NCBI GenBank assembly: GCA_014843695.1
Contig: CM026403.1
Span: 43,245,516-43,309,515 of the forward strand
Direction of reading: 5' to 3'
Length of the DNA stretch: 64,000 bases
Source of the DNA: Archivesica marissinica
Taxonomy: Eukaryota > Mollusca > Bivalvia > Venerida > Vesicomyidae
Positions within the stretch are counted from its first letter, which is position 1. The number at the start of each line of letters is the position of its first letter. The notes under the pieces are model-generated. The model saw only the letters and a list, made by a program, of their open reading frames with translations, made no database searches and was not told the origin of the DNA. The translations under genes were made by a program, and so were the position numbers. This document shows, piece after piece, positions 49,401 to 61,016 of the stretch.

Positions 49401-50568
49401 ATGATTAATATAACTCAATATACATTGTATTGTTTCGATGGCTTTGGGATTTTGCAAAAAGTACATTGCGGATACTATATCGTCAACTTGATGGTTGATA
49501 GATCAGTCTGTTATATTTGTTATCTGTTGTGATTATACAATATCATCTTGTTTTGGGTTTTACAGCAAATATATCACCGAATAAGATGCGAATGGTATAA
49601 ACTTGCGAATGGTATAAACTATGTACATATAATGAATACAAATAGTTTAGCAAGATACTTATACAACTATAATATATTTCTATCAAACTATTATTTCATC
49701 AACAGAGCATAGCCGTTCATCTATGTACATATACAATTAATAACACATAACATGAACAGTATACAAAAGTGCATAGCCATTCACTAAAATTGAATTACAA
49801 GAGACACAATTCAGTATATCACATGGCCATACAAACATTATCACATTGATTGTATTTATCTTGGACCAATTGTCGTGCATAATGTATTGATTTAAGTTGT
49901 ACAATATCGTAACTTGTAAATATGAGACATAAGACAACAATGGTATAATGGCTATATAAGTGGTGTATAGTGTAACATAGTCACATGACTGTGTGCATAC
50001 GGGCATGTATACATATATTGATTTTCTTAATTGCTACATTAATGAGTTATGATTGTAATTGTTTGATATCACCGCTAACTGTATATACATATATTTGAAA
50101 TAGGTGACTTATGGTAGTATCTCAGTATCTCTATCTAGAATGCGAATCTTGGCGATTATACAGAAACACAATTGCTAGAAAATATGCGAATTAGCGAAAA
50201 GTTTAACTTGCATTCACACTGAATTGATCAGTCGCTGCCTGTCAATCAACCTAATCAATAATCCAATCAGATATCGTTATATCACACCCACACACAGACA
50301 TGTCTCTCGAAATAATATCCTTCGAAAAGCTACCATGAAAACTACATTGTAATAACAGGAAAATTGCCGTTTTAAACTTAGAAAATAATGGTTAACCCTT
50401 TATTAGATATAGATATTAATTGTATGCAAATATTTAACAAATAGTATGTATAGACTACAGATAAAATGCTAGCTAGATACATTTAAAGAAAAATCGGCTA
50501 AAGATTGACGATATTCATGTTTTGAGCAAACAGAGACATATTTATTTCATTGTTATTGGCAATGTCTG
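49401..50568. other. Unassigned AT-rich DNA, possibly ROCO intron
   Basis: Short frames only. AATGGTATAAACT and ATGTACATATA phrases repeat around 49590-49730. Confidence 0.4.
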
Positions 50569-50668
50569 TATAGCGCTTGTACGATATCGCTGGTGTTTCT
50601 ATTTTTAGAAAGTCTTGTAATCTACACTCCGCCCACAAGCGCTGTCATGTTGATTTCGGACAAACAAT
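50569..50668 (+). repeat. Left terminal inverted repeat of the 5.5 kb transposon
   Basis: Outer 20 bases pair with the right end with two mismatches; an inner block around 50645-50666 (GTCATGTTGATTTCGGACAA) resembles the inner block of the right end. Confidence 0.7.
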
Positions 50669-50750
50669 TATTGATTTGATCGCAGCTTCCATTACGTTGA
50701 CATTATCGATCGAAATTATCATCAAAACTACGCTTATTAATTGAAAAATA

Positions 50751-52810
50751 ATGGTTACTACTAAACATTGTTGCTGGGGAGATTGTAAAAGTGATTCGAG
50801 GACAGGAAATGTGAATGAGGTATATTTTATTGGATTTGGAAACGGTTTTCCGAAACCAAACAAAGTAGAATCAAGATGTAAACGATGGGTGAATAGTTGT
50901 GGATGTAAACATTTCACGATTAAAAACGTTAACAAGGACACTTATATTTGTTCTTTGCATTTCATTGGAGGCAAAGGACCCACGGCTGACAATCCAGATC
51001 CGATTATATGCGGAAAAGAGGTAGTTAATTACTATTTACTTAACATTTATAAACCGTTATATAGTTATATAGTATAACCGTCATACTTTAGAACGAGTTG
51101 TCTTAGCGGGTGACAAGAAGCTGGGTTAACTACTTTTTCCTTCTATCCTTTTTTGTATTCCTTTATTGGACCAATATATGGCGAATATGCTTCCATTTTT
51201 ATAATATATATCAAGTTACATAATGTGTATATGTCTTGTTAATTATTTTTCTTATATCCTGTTACTATTATTTTCTTTTCTTACTTTTAGCGAATCGCTG
51301 CATGAGGATTGACAGATTTATGTAGATTAAATAATCTCTATATTTACCGAACTTTTCACAAATATGATTGTATCTGCTTCAGGTAACAAGGAAAAGTAAA
51401 GCCCCAAGAGACCGGCCTGATTTTAGATCACCTAAACAGAAACGACTTGATAGGATTGAAGAAGCTGAGGCACTTGTCCTATTACCAGGGTCACCAACAA
51501 ATCCAACCGGGGAGGCCACAGTTACGGAGTCACCGAATCGAGCTTCAGGGTCCAATTCAGAAATAGTTACAGCGACGCCAATTTATAATTATCACGAGCC
51601 CCTATTCAAAGATGTGGGAACTATGTGTCAACTTAACTCAAATTAAGCATACAAACTAAAATTTTAGAAAATGACTTAAAGACAAAACAATCTGAATTCG
51701 AAATAAAAAAGCCTGTAAAAAGAACAACTACTACAAATACATCTTTTCATGATTGTTACGGTGTAGACAATGTAAAGGATGATGATGATGTGGCGTTTAA
51801 GTTTTACACAGGGTTAACATTTGCTCAGTGTTTATGCTTGTGTGATTTTGTGGGTGAAAGTATTCAAACAATAAACTACTGGAATACATACCCCAACAAT
51901 CCAGACAGGACACCAAGCAAGAGGCCCGGTAGACGGAGAAAGTTGTCGCCTAAAGATGAACTTTTTATGACACTAATTAGGTTACGGTTAGGTTTATTAC
52001 ATTAAGATTTGGCTTATCGTTTAGTTTAAACAATATTTTATTTCAATGAATATACATAGTATAATTATCACAATAAGAAAATACATGTAGGATTGAGGAG
52101 AAAGCAACTTGCTTATATGGCTACCTCTTTCCTAGGCTTATCGTTTGAAAACAAATACTCGTCAAGTATCTACGTGTATAATTACTTGGATTCAGCTTTT
52201 ATATAAACAGTTTAGTTCAATACGTGCTGCTATGTTTGCTACAAGAGACAAAATCAGAAAGCATTTGCCAAAATCATTTAAAAAATATAAAAATATCCGT
52301 TGTATTATTGATTGTACAGAAGTGTTTGTCCAACAACCTGGCAACTTTGCAGCTGCAGGAAACCAATATTCTTCATATAAAGGACATGCTACATATAAAT
52401 GTTTAGTAGCTATTGCTCCAAATGGTGCTATTGTATATGTAAGTGATGCTTATGAAGGGAGCATAAGTGATAAGGATATTGTAAGCCAGTCTGGATTTCT
52501 TGACTTCCTCAATCCTGGTGATGTCATCATGGCAGATCGTGGATTTTTAATTGATGACATGCTAAATGATCGGCATGTTAAGATGGTTAGACCACCATTT
52601 TTGTGCTTCAGACATAGCTTTACGCCACAAGAAGAGGCAGCAACAAAAGACATTGCTAAACACAGGATTCACGTTGAAAGGTCCATTGAAAGGATGAAGA
52701 AGTATAAAATTCTTCAAAATATTATTCCTCAAAAACCGCAGCCTGTGTTTTCGCAATGTGTATTTGTAATAGGTTGCTTAGTAAACTTTCAATCACCTCT
52801 GGTGACATGA
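50751..52810 (+). pseudogene. THAP + DDE transposase (ISL2EU/Harbinger type), broken
   Basis: Exon 1 starts ATGGTTACTACTAAACATTG at 50751. It encodes a THAP zinc finger: CCWGDC, later RCKRWVNSCGCKHF, ICSLHF (C-x2-H), then GPTADNPDPI. A GAG|GTAGTT donor at 51018 and a CTGCTTCAG acceptor near 51389 give phase 0 (51390: VTRKSKAPRDRP). A frameshift near 51640 leads to a lysine-rich linker and an HTH-like part (KFYTGLTFAQCLCLCDFV, RPGRRRKLSPKDELFMTLIR). A TAA at 52003 and a 112-bp insertion at 52023-52134 follow. From 52145 the catalytic domain is intact: IIDCTEVFV (D), YSSYKGHATYKCL, VSDAYEGSISDKD, IMADRGFLI (D), HVERSIERMKKYKIL (E). TGA at 52808. It would cut and join the element ends. Confidence 0.85.
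52011..52146 (-). mobile_element. 112-bp insertion with 12-bp target duplication in the transposase
   Basis: GGCTTATCGTTT occurs at 52011-52022 and again at 52135-52146. Removing the insert and one repeat brings the flanking transposase frames into register. On the minus strand the insert ends in AATAAAATATTGTTTAAACT, an A-rich end compatible with a 3'-end retroposed fragment. Long target duplication suggests LINE/SINE-type integration. Confidence 0.65.
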
Positions 52811-52934
52811 ACAACTTTGCTTGTGGAAAGTCAGTTACTGATATTAAAGTGGTTATTATCAACTGGAGTTATCATGGATTTGATTGCATCATATTAATTA
52901 ATTTAAAGTGATGGACCATAATTTTAATATTTAA

Positions 52935-53094
52935 GAAATAATAAGTATTAACCGTGGTATATCGCAGAATAACCCGAGTTTGAAGTTCCTATGCGTAGAA
53001 ATATATCACTTCGGCCTTCGTGATATATTTCTACGCATAAGAACGACAAACTCGGGTTATTCTGCGATATACCACGGTTGATACTTATTATTTC
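52935..53094. repeat. 160-bp near-perfect hairpin (fold-back element)
   Basis: Left arm GAAATAATAAGTATTAACCG ... CCCGAGTTT ... CTACGCATAGG-type sequence pairs over about 75 bases with the right arm (CTACGCATAAGAACG, CAAACTCGGGTTATTCTGCG, CGGTTGATACTTATTATTTC). The loop is only a few bases around 53013 (CTTCGGCCTTCG). Part of the arm (GGTATATCGCACAATAACCC) recurs singly at 53498. Confidence 0.85.
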
Positions 53095-53714
53095 GATTCT
53101 AACACGACTTACTTCTAATAATTTTAGACGAGAATCAAAGGAGTATTTTCTTCAAACGCCGTGCTACTCCGCTGCATTTGGTTTTCGAAATGTCCTCCCG
53201 CGTAAGTGGTGATGACGTTATTTTTTATGGAAAATATCAATCTAGTGCATAAATGAACAAAAGTTGTAACTGATCAATACTTTTATTTATTTTGTTAAAT
53301 AAAACTGTACAGAATAGTAACTGAAACGTTACTTAACAGAAAAACAAGACGGACAAGAGATTATCTGATTCTAAAAATAGCTCACTTCCGTGAATTACCA
53401 CGGTATTTTTTACAAACATCTTTCATTCATAAAACTTTACACGCATTGTATAGATGGAATAGCCAAAACACGGTGCGCGTGCAGCATAGTTCAAGGTAGG
53501 TATATCGCACAATAACCCGAGATAGATTTTCCTCTACAAGTATGTATGTTATTAGCTGGGTCGTGTTAGAATTGACAATAATGTAATATTTTAGAAATGT
53601 TATTGTATCATTCAAAGATAACTCACAATTTTATTTTTAGTTGAAATCAATATCATATACTGGTAATAAAAAATATATACAAAGTCAATCATTTTTTGTA
53701 TATGTTTTAATATC

Positions 53715-53855
53715 ATACAGACAAAATCATGGATTTCAAGTACTTTACAAGGCTTGTAGTCAATTTTAAGTGGTTTTCAAGGCATATTTCATTTTCAAGT
53801 ATTTTTCAAGACAGCCCTGAAATTCAAGAGCTTTTCAAGCTTGTGCGAACCCTGT
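53715..53855 (-). mobile_element. Single end of a hAT-like element
   Basis: Minus strand from 53855: CAGGGTTCGCACAAGCTTGA, then repeated CTTGAA phrases (AGCTCTTGAA, GTCTTGAAAA, CCTTGAAAAC, ACTTGAAATC). CAG(G)GTTC ends with CTTGAA repeats are common in hAT MITEs. The other end is not found. Confidence 0.35.
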
Positions 53856-53889
53856 GTAAGCTATCTCTATAGGTAACTTATAACCTCCC

Positions 53890-55987
53890 CTATATATACA
53901 CAAGTTTATATGCAGATAATTCCCTTGGAATTCTCATCTCAAATAGTTCAGGGCATATGTAAGAGTGATGGAAATTAATAAGTTTTTCTTTTATGCCTGC
54001 CCAGAATTGTTCAGCAAAGTACACCCGTTTGATGAATGTCTCTTTGTCCGACCATATGACAAAATCGCAGAAGGATAACCCAGTAACTCCCATTTGCATT
54101 TGCATCTGGTAAAAATATGCATGTGTTTCTTTCAAGTTTATATTTCCTGAATCTGTCACTTCTAAAGGAACATTCTTTAACTGTTGTTTTGTCAGATGGC
54201 ACTTTAAATCTGATACTGTTTTTCCCTCCAATATCTTGGGACACTTAATTTCTAGGACCCCATAGCGTGATGGCTCATCCAGGTCCAATATCAGTCCATC
54301 TTGGCTAGCGGCCAGTTCTGGAGAGTTTTTGCTGACCCATAGCCCTGTTGCTATAACTTTCAGTCTAGCGTCGACTTTCATTTGCTGATAGGACTCTCTT
54401 GCCTTGCCTTCATTTTTAACACCATAAGCCATTGCGCCAGTCGTAACTTTTTCAGTACGCCAAAGATGGTCATATAAATAGTTTGAAATGGCGGACTGGG
54501 ACGTCAACGAGGTAACCCTTTTACATTCATATGCTGTTAGACCAATCCTCACTTCCCTGTTGCTTCACAAGCTCCACAGGGTAATCCCCGGGACCATCAA
54601 CCTTCAAATTCTCCAGCAGCATTGCAGATTGCAGTTTTAGATTATTTATGTGTATTTCATCAATATTATAGTCCTCGTAATTATATTGTAGGAGTGACAT
54701 CCACATACTTCCCAAGGCACCATAGCAAACTTTTATTCAGTTGTTTATCATCTTTGACAGTTGACGGTGCCCTTGGGTCAAAGTTTATGACATTAGATAC
54801 CTTCTGTTTTTTTGCGCTATATGAGGAATCTTGAACCTTCTTAGGATCTTTATTTTTCTTACGACCTTGATTCCATGTGCAAGGAAGAGATGTGCAACTT
54901 GAAGTTGATGGGTCGGATTTAAGTTGATCGCTTTTTTCAATGTAGTCAACTAGTGCATATAACACTGCAGTTACATGACTACATCTTCCCATAGCTGATG
55001 CGACACATGTACATGATGAATCACGAACAAAGCCCGAAAGTTGAGAAAGTGTCACTGTGACATCATAAAAAACACCTGTTCTATAGGAGGCCATAACTTT
55101 TGATTTAACAAAATAATGATTTGACTTGACACAGTCATGCATTTTCTGAACATGTCCACTTTCAAAGTAGGTTAACCCTTTTTAGCGGTTTTGATGTATG
55201 TACATCCTCAACGTCATCACTGTCGTCACTTATAGTTGACTGGTTGATAAATTGTACTGACTCGACAATGTGGTGATGGATGTGTCCCTTATTGATGTGT
55301 CTTGGCATATCTGAGGGCTTGGATGGAAATTTACCCCATCCACAGTATGGTAAAAGTGGTACATCCAAGGTTGGAGCTGTCGTACTCGAAGCCATTACAT
55401 TCTGAAGCTTGGCAGTAAACCATGTCCCACCATCTATGGCCACAGAAATGTCACCATCTTGTTCATCATCTATACAACTGTGTATCCTGCAAATAAAAAA
55501 ATATTTTTTTAAACCGTTGAAAGTATGATCTAGCATTGTAAAATTACAAAAGTGTCAAGCAGTGCATACAATAACAGTGGCCAGAGTGGTTGGTCACTTG
55601 GTTGGTGTAAACAAAAAATATTCTTCCTAAAAATATATTTAAAACTTTACAAACTGCTGTATTCAAGTTTTATTCCTATTTATTACCATAATAAAGAAAT
55701 ATAAACTAAATTCACCAGCTTTCGCAGCATACAAAGGTATTCGAGCAATATTATAAAAGTTCGTTCCTCGTCAAAAAAGAAAACACAATCTCTGAATCTG
55801 ATATTTTGTCAATAATCTCACCTTTTAAGCAAATTGCTTCGAGCTCCGTTTTTTAGTAACCCTCTGCATTCGAGCCACCTTTTAAGTTGCGTATTTGAAT
55901 GGTTTTCAATTGATTCATAGCAAATTTAGCACCGGGAACATTATTTTCACAAAGTTTCACAAGATTAAACTTCTCGCTGGACGTCAT
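53890..55987 (-). pseudogene. SAP-SWIM-YqaJ nuclease, second protein of the transposon, broken
   Basis: Exon 1 (55987-55822) starts ATGACGTCCAGCGAG; after a one-base loss in an A run near 55884 it reads RWLECRGLLKNGARSNLLKR, a SAP-like DNA-binding helix pair. Donor AAAAG|GTGAG, acceptor TTTATTTGCAG (55487), in phase. Exon 2 has a frameshift in an A run near 55166, then SGHVQKMHDC and a SWIM finger CTCVASAMGRCSH (C-x-C..C-x-H). Frameshifts near 54700 and 54550 precede the YqaJ/lambda-exonuclease fold: GAMAYGVKNEGKARESY, ELAASQDGLI (Asp), GVLEIKCPKI (E-x-K), FYQMQMQMGVTG (Q-x-Q), FCDFVIWS. It stops at 53890. Family proteins are 5'-3' exonucleases acting at DNA ends, probably helping transposon DNA processing. 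The apparent starts inside are not real. Confidence 0.8.
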
Positions 55988-55998
55988 ATTGTGTAGGT

Positions 55999-56100
55999 TT
56001 GTTTGTCCAAAATTTCGTCACGTGACAGGTTTATACTATTTTAGGTATGAGCGTATAGATCGTGACGTATTGGATACTCGATATTATACAAGCGCTATAT
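55999..56100 (-). repeat. Right terminal inverted repeat of the 5.5 kb transposon
   Basis: Read inward from 56100: TATAGCGCTTGTATAATATC, then after a less similar part GTCACGTGACGAAATTTTGG and ACAAACAA. The nuclease gene starts 12 bp inside it. Confidence 0.7.
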
Positions 56101-56789
56101 AGATACTAATCCTTTTGTTGAAATTTAATTGGTGATAATGTTTTACTAATCTGAATGTACCAGGCTATGTGATGCACACTATTGGAAGTGTTTAATCACC
56201 TTGTGTATTATACAATATGCCATTATACTGATTGGGGACACTCAGACTGATTGTATATATTGACAGCTGTCCTCGACCATACTTATAAATATGAAGCCTG
56301 ATAGTTATGTCGATGCATAGTTTAAATTTTATATTTGTTTAATTATTAGGAAATCATATATAGAATTATTACATATTTACAATGTTACATGGATAATTCT
56401 CAGTAAATGTCAGAATAGTTATATAAGTTCTAAATGAATCATGCCAGTGACATATATGTATGTGGAAATTATATAGACATTACACTAGAGTCGTAGATAG
56501 TTTGAATTGTAACACGGTAATTTTGTATGGTATATATTGAATTGTAACACGATAATTGTGTATGGTATATTACCATGTAGCTTGTTATTATGCAGACATT
56601 ATCTACTGCAGCATAACATTGTAATTTATCATTGTTCAAACAAACAATTTATATTATAGTCAGGCATTGTTTAAATGTCATGTCATGTATGTGTATTTAC
56701 TTGTAATCCGTGTATGTCGAGGGAAGTAAAGTGTATATAATTATATACAACAGGAAATTGATAGATGCATTTATGTTTTATATTTCCTC
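56101..56789. other. Unassigned AT-rich DNA
   Basis: Contains GAATTGTAACACGGTAATTT / GAATTGTAACACGATAATTG as a small direct repeat (56504 and 56540). No genes. Confidence 0.45.
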
Positions 56790-59057
56790 GTTCCTACTCC
56801 TTGTGCCACACACTCGTACCTACTCCTTGTGCCACACACTCGTTCCTACTCCTTGTGTCACACACTCGTTCCTACTCCTTGTGTCACACACTTGTTCCTA
56901 CTCCTTGTGCCACACACTTGTTCCTACTCCTTGTGTCACACACTCGTTCCTACTCCTTGTGCCACACACTCGTTCCTACTCCTTGTGTCACACACTCGTT
57001 CCAACTCCTTGTGTCACACACTCGTTCCTACTCCTTGTGTCACACACTCGTTCCTACTCCTTGTGCCACACACTCGTTCCTACTCCTTGTGCCACACTCG
57101 TTCCTACTCCTTGTGCCACACACTCGTTCCTACTCCGTGTGACACACACTCGTTCCTACCCCGCGTGCCACACACTCGTTCCTACTCCTTGTGTCACACA
57201 CTCGTTCCTACTCCTTGTGCCACACACTCGTTCCTACTTCGTGTGCCACACACTCGTTCCTACTCCTTGTGCCACACACTCATTCCTACTCCTTGTGCCA
57301 CACACTCGTTCCTACTCCTTGTGCCACACACTCGTTCCTACTCCTTGTGTCACACACTAGTTCCTACTCCTTGTGTCACATACTCGTTCTTACTCCGTGT
57401 GCCACACACTCGTTCCTATTCCTTGTGCCAGACACTCGTTCCTACTCCTTGTGCCACACACTCGTTCCTACTCCTTGTGTCACACACTAGTTCCTACTCC
57501 TTGTGTCACATACTCGTTCCTACTCCTTGTTCCACACACTCGTTCCTACTCCTTGTGCCACACACTCGTTCCTACTCCTTGTGTCACACACTCGTTCCTA
57601 CTCCTTGTGTCACATACTCGTTCTTACTCCGTGTGCCACACACTCGTTCCTACTCCTTGTGCCACACACTCGTTCCTACTCATTGTGCCACACACTCGTT
57701 CCTACTCATTGTGTCACACACTAGTTCCTACTCCGTGTGTCACACACTCGTTCCTACTCCTTGTGCCACACACTCGTTCCTACTCCTTGTGCCACACACT
57801 CGTTCCTACTCCTTGTGCCACACACTCGTTCCTACTCCGTGTGACACACACTCGTTCCTACCCCGTGTGCCACACACTCGTTCCTACTCCTTGTGTCACA
57901 CACTCGTTCCTACTCCTTGTGCCACACACTCGTTCCTATTTCGTGTGCCACACACTCGTTCCTACTCCTTATGCCACACACTCGTTCCTACTCCTTGTGC
58001 CACACACTCGTTCCTACCCCTTGTGCCACACACTCGTTCCTACCCCTTGTGTCACACACTAGTTCCTACTCCTTGTGTCACATACTCGTTCTTACTCCGT
58101 GTGCCACACACTCGTTCCTACTCATTGTGCCACACACTCGTTCCTACTCATTGTGTCACACACTAGTTCCTACTCCGTGTGTCACACACTCATTCCTACT
58201 CCTTGTGCCACACACTCGTTCCTACTCCTTGTGCCACACACTCGTTCCTACTCCTTGTGCCACACACTCGTTCCTACTCCGTGTGACACACACTCGTTCC
58301 TACCCCGTGTGCCACACACTCGTTCCTACTCCTTGTGTCACACACTCGTTCCTACTCCTTGTGCCACACACTCGTTCCTACTCCGTGTGACACACACTCG
58401 TTCCTACCCCGTGTGCCACACACTCGTTCCTACTCCTTGTGCCACACACTCGTTCCTACTCCTTGTGCCACACACTCGTTCCTACCCCTTGTGCCACACA
58501 CTCGTTCCTACTCCTTGTGTCACACACTAGTTCCTACTCCTTGTGTCACATACTCGTTCTTACTCCGTGTGCCACACACTCGTTCCTACTCCTTGTGCCA
58601 GACACTCGTTCCTACTCCTTGTGCCACACACTCATTCCTACTCCTTGTGTCACACACTAGTTCCTACTCCTTGTGCCACACACTCATTCCTACTCCTTGT
58701 GTCACACACTAGTTCCTACTCCTTGTGCCACACACTCGTTCCTACTCCTTGTGTCACACACTCGTTCCTACTCCTTGTGTCACATACTCGTTCTTACTCT
58801 GTGTGCCACACACTCGTTCCTACTCCTTGTGCCACACACTCGTTCCTACTCATTGTGCCACACACTCGTCCCTACTTCTTGTGCCACACACTCATTCCAA
58901 CTCCTTGTGCCAAACACTCGTTCCTACTCCTTGTGCCACACACTCGTTCCTACTCCTTGTGTCACACACTAGTTCCTACTCCGTGTGTCACACACTCGTT
59001 CCTACTCCTTGTGCCACACACTCGTTCCTACTCCTTGTGCCACACACTCATTCCTAC
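56790..59057 (+). repeat. 26-bp satellite, about 87 units
   Basis: Unit CTCGTTCCTACTCCTTGTGC CACACA, with GTGTCACACA, CATACTCGTTCTTACTCCG and CACTAG variants arranged in recurring blocks. One array (56790-59057). Three units are 26 codons, so all plus frames stay open for up to 445 codons; these are not genes. Confidence 0.97.
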
Positions 59058-60156
59058 ATCCATCGTATTAGCTTAGTGTAGTACTAGACTAGTATAACAT
59101 AAATAGGTACAGTACGACACCACTCTCGTCATACAAATATTTCCGGCAAATTCTCAATTTAATATGTTCAATCAGGACCTGTTTTATCTATCTATAACCC
59201 TGGTTCAATCCATATAGTTCTACATGTATATATATCATACAGCAATATTGTATTTGTTTGTCGGATGTTTCGCGTTACTGGGTCACGTGATCTTAGATGC
59301 AGAGCGATAGGGCATTTCACGATTGGTTAATTGGTACTTACGTCACATTGCAATTGCTGCAAGAATAATCCACGAATGTGGGTCATAATTCGCCTGGAGT
59401 TCACATACACGTGTACATAATGTATACATTTGTTTTATTGTTTGGGACCAAATGGGAAACTTATACGGTCAGAGGGTTTCCTAAATATAATGTCCTTTTA
59501 TGGCTAGTGTTTAGCATTAGTTATGTGTGTGTCCCCACAGTACCACCACCTTTGGTACGGTGGGCATAGTAATAGTAGTCTATGAGCGTGATCAATGTAT
59601 GTCTGAGATCATGTTTTACTGCTGCTGCACTTACTGCTTCTACTTTATTTCTAACTTCATCTCTCTTTTAGCTAATATAGTCAAGTTTATGAAATAATAA
59701 TTGAAATAATAGTTGCAAGTTCACTTTTAATTACTATTATGTAATGTGTGCATCCTCTGCTATTGTTAATAATTGCAAAATGATTTGTACCAATTCATGT
59801 GAATATACGTTGTATAATTATGTTCTGTCCATCAGCAACATATTGTTATGCGCTAGCCGGGTTCAATCCACTGGGCAGACCGTCGGACGGACGCAGGTAG
59901 ATCACCGTGGAAACCTGACTGAGTCACGACACTGATACTCTGAACATATTCGGTTTCACTCCTCATCAACTGTTATACGTATACGTGGGTCCTAGCGATC
60001 ACTATAACTATTATCTTAAAAACCTAATTATATAATGACATGTCTAGTTGACACAACTCCTATGTATGATACTTAACAAAACGCACATTTAACCAAAATA
60101 TAAACTGGCAAGGATTCTCAGCTAATCTGGTGTGTTGGATACCTAGAATGTGTGTG
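59058..60156. other. Unassigned DNA
   Basis: Short frames only. 59840-59935 has a weak B-box-like GCCGGGTTCAATCC but no matching A box. Confidence 0.4.
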
Positions 60157-60441
60157 TTTTACGTTTATATTTATCGTCGCTACCGGTTGTCTATATGAGC
60201 GACGCCTCCTGAAGAGATTAGTCATTTTAGATATTTGGATGATAGTGCAATGATACAGACATATACACATTCCAGAGTCTCCTCAGGTTCAATTAAGTGC
60301 ACGTTGTAAAGCACCGATACGAGACCTATGCCTAAAGTCCAACATGAATGACTGCTAATTTTATGGTCAGACGGGGAATCGAATCTGCGATCACTGGATT
60401 ACCAGTACAACCTGTCAATCACTGGACTACAGATCCGTCTG
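60157..60441 (-). mobile_element. tRNA-derived SINE family B, full-length
   Basis: Minus strand from 60441: CAGACGGATCTGTAGTCCAG, TGATCGCAGATTCGATTCCC (B box), then the same body and AAATATAAACGTAAAA end as 14731-15020. Confidence 0.85.
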
Positions 60442-60893
60442 TAGAATGAAGTCATGCTGGATATTCATAACTCCGCCAGCAGGTTGCCTCACGACGCACT
60501 CAAATTGGTGGTGCAACAGGTACTCGCAACTATAATAAGACTGCTGTGTCAACTAAACACTACATGCATATTAATAACATACATGTACTCATACAAACTC
60601 CCGAACCTTACGTTCCAGCATGTTTTCGCGCTATAAATAAGATGGCGTTCTATATGCTAAACAAAATACAATTGGATTTAACAAGCAATAATTATACTCC
60701 CGCTTACACACAAATCACTTAGCAGGAATATTCGGTAACACAGATATGATAAATTGCTCCAGAGATATTCATACACAGAACAATATTGGAGGCTTATAGT
60801 GTTAGAACCATAAATAATCCATGAACCTCCTCTGAACCGGGAGGTAAATTACAACCGGCGTGATATTCGAAGGTAATCTTTTGTTTGTTTGTG

Positions 60894-61016
60894 TGTTTTA
60901 TGTTTATTTATCGTCGCTAGCGGTTGCCCATATGAGCGATGATAGTGCATGATACAGAGAGAGACCCATTCCAGAATCTCCTCTGGTTCTTTTACTTGCA
61001 CGTTGCAAAGCACATT
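60894..61016 (-). mobile_element. SINE family B, truncated
   Basis: Retains CTTTGCAACGTGCAAGTAAA, AGAACCAGAGGAGATTCTGG and the 3' end GACGATAAATAAACATAAAA; the head is missing and an internal piece is deleted. Confidence 0.75.

Larger units (their letters stand above)
52811..53889. other. Region between the convergent genes of the transposon
   Basis: Holds a large hairpin (52935-53094), a 13-bp inverted pair ATTCTAACACGAC (53096) / GTCGTGTTAGAAT (53562) and a 'CTTGAAAA'-rich stretch ending at 53853. No coding frame seen. Confidence 0.5.
50569..56100. mobile_element. ISL2EU-like (PIF/Harbinger-related) two-gene DNA transposon
   Basis: The left end TATAGCGCTTGTACGATATC (50569) is matched in inverse at 56081-56100 (GATATTATACAAGCGCTATA, two mismatches). 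Further in, GGACAAACAA at 50658 and its inverse TTGTTTGTCC at 55999 extend an imperfect long inverted repeat. TA flanks both ends, consistent with a dinucleotide target. Inside are a THAP-DDE transposase (plus) and a SAP-SWIM-YqaJ nuclease (minus), arranged tail to tail. ISL2EU elements are known to encode a transposase and a YqaJ-domain protein. Both genes are mutated here. Confidence 0.85.

Noticed and set aside
56710..59081. Many frames up to 445 codons with SLCHTLVPTPCATHSFLL-type repeats
   Set aside because: Same 26-bp satellite read in all frames; no conserved domain and no start context.
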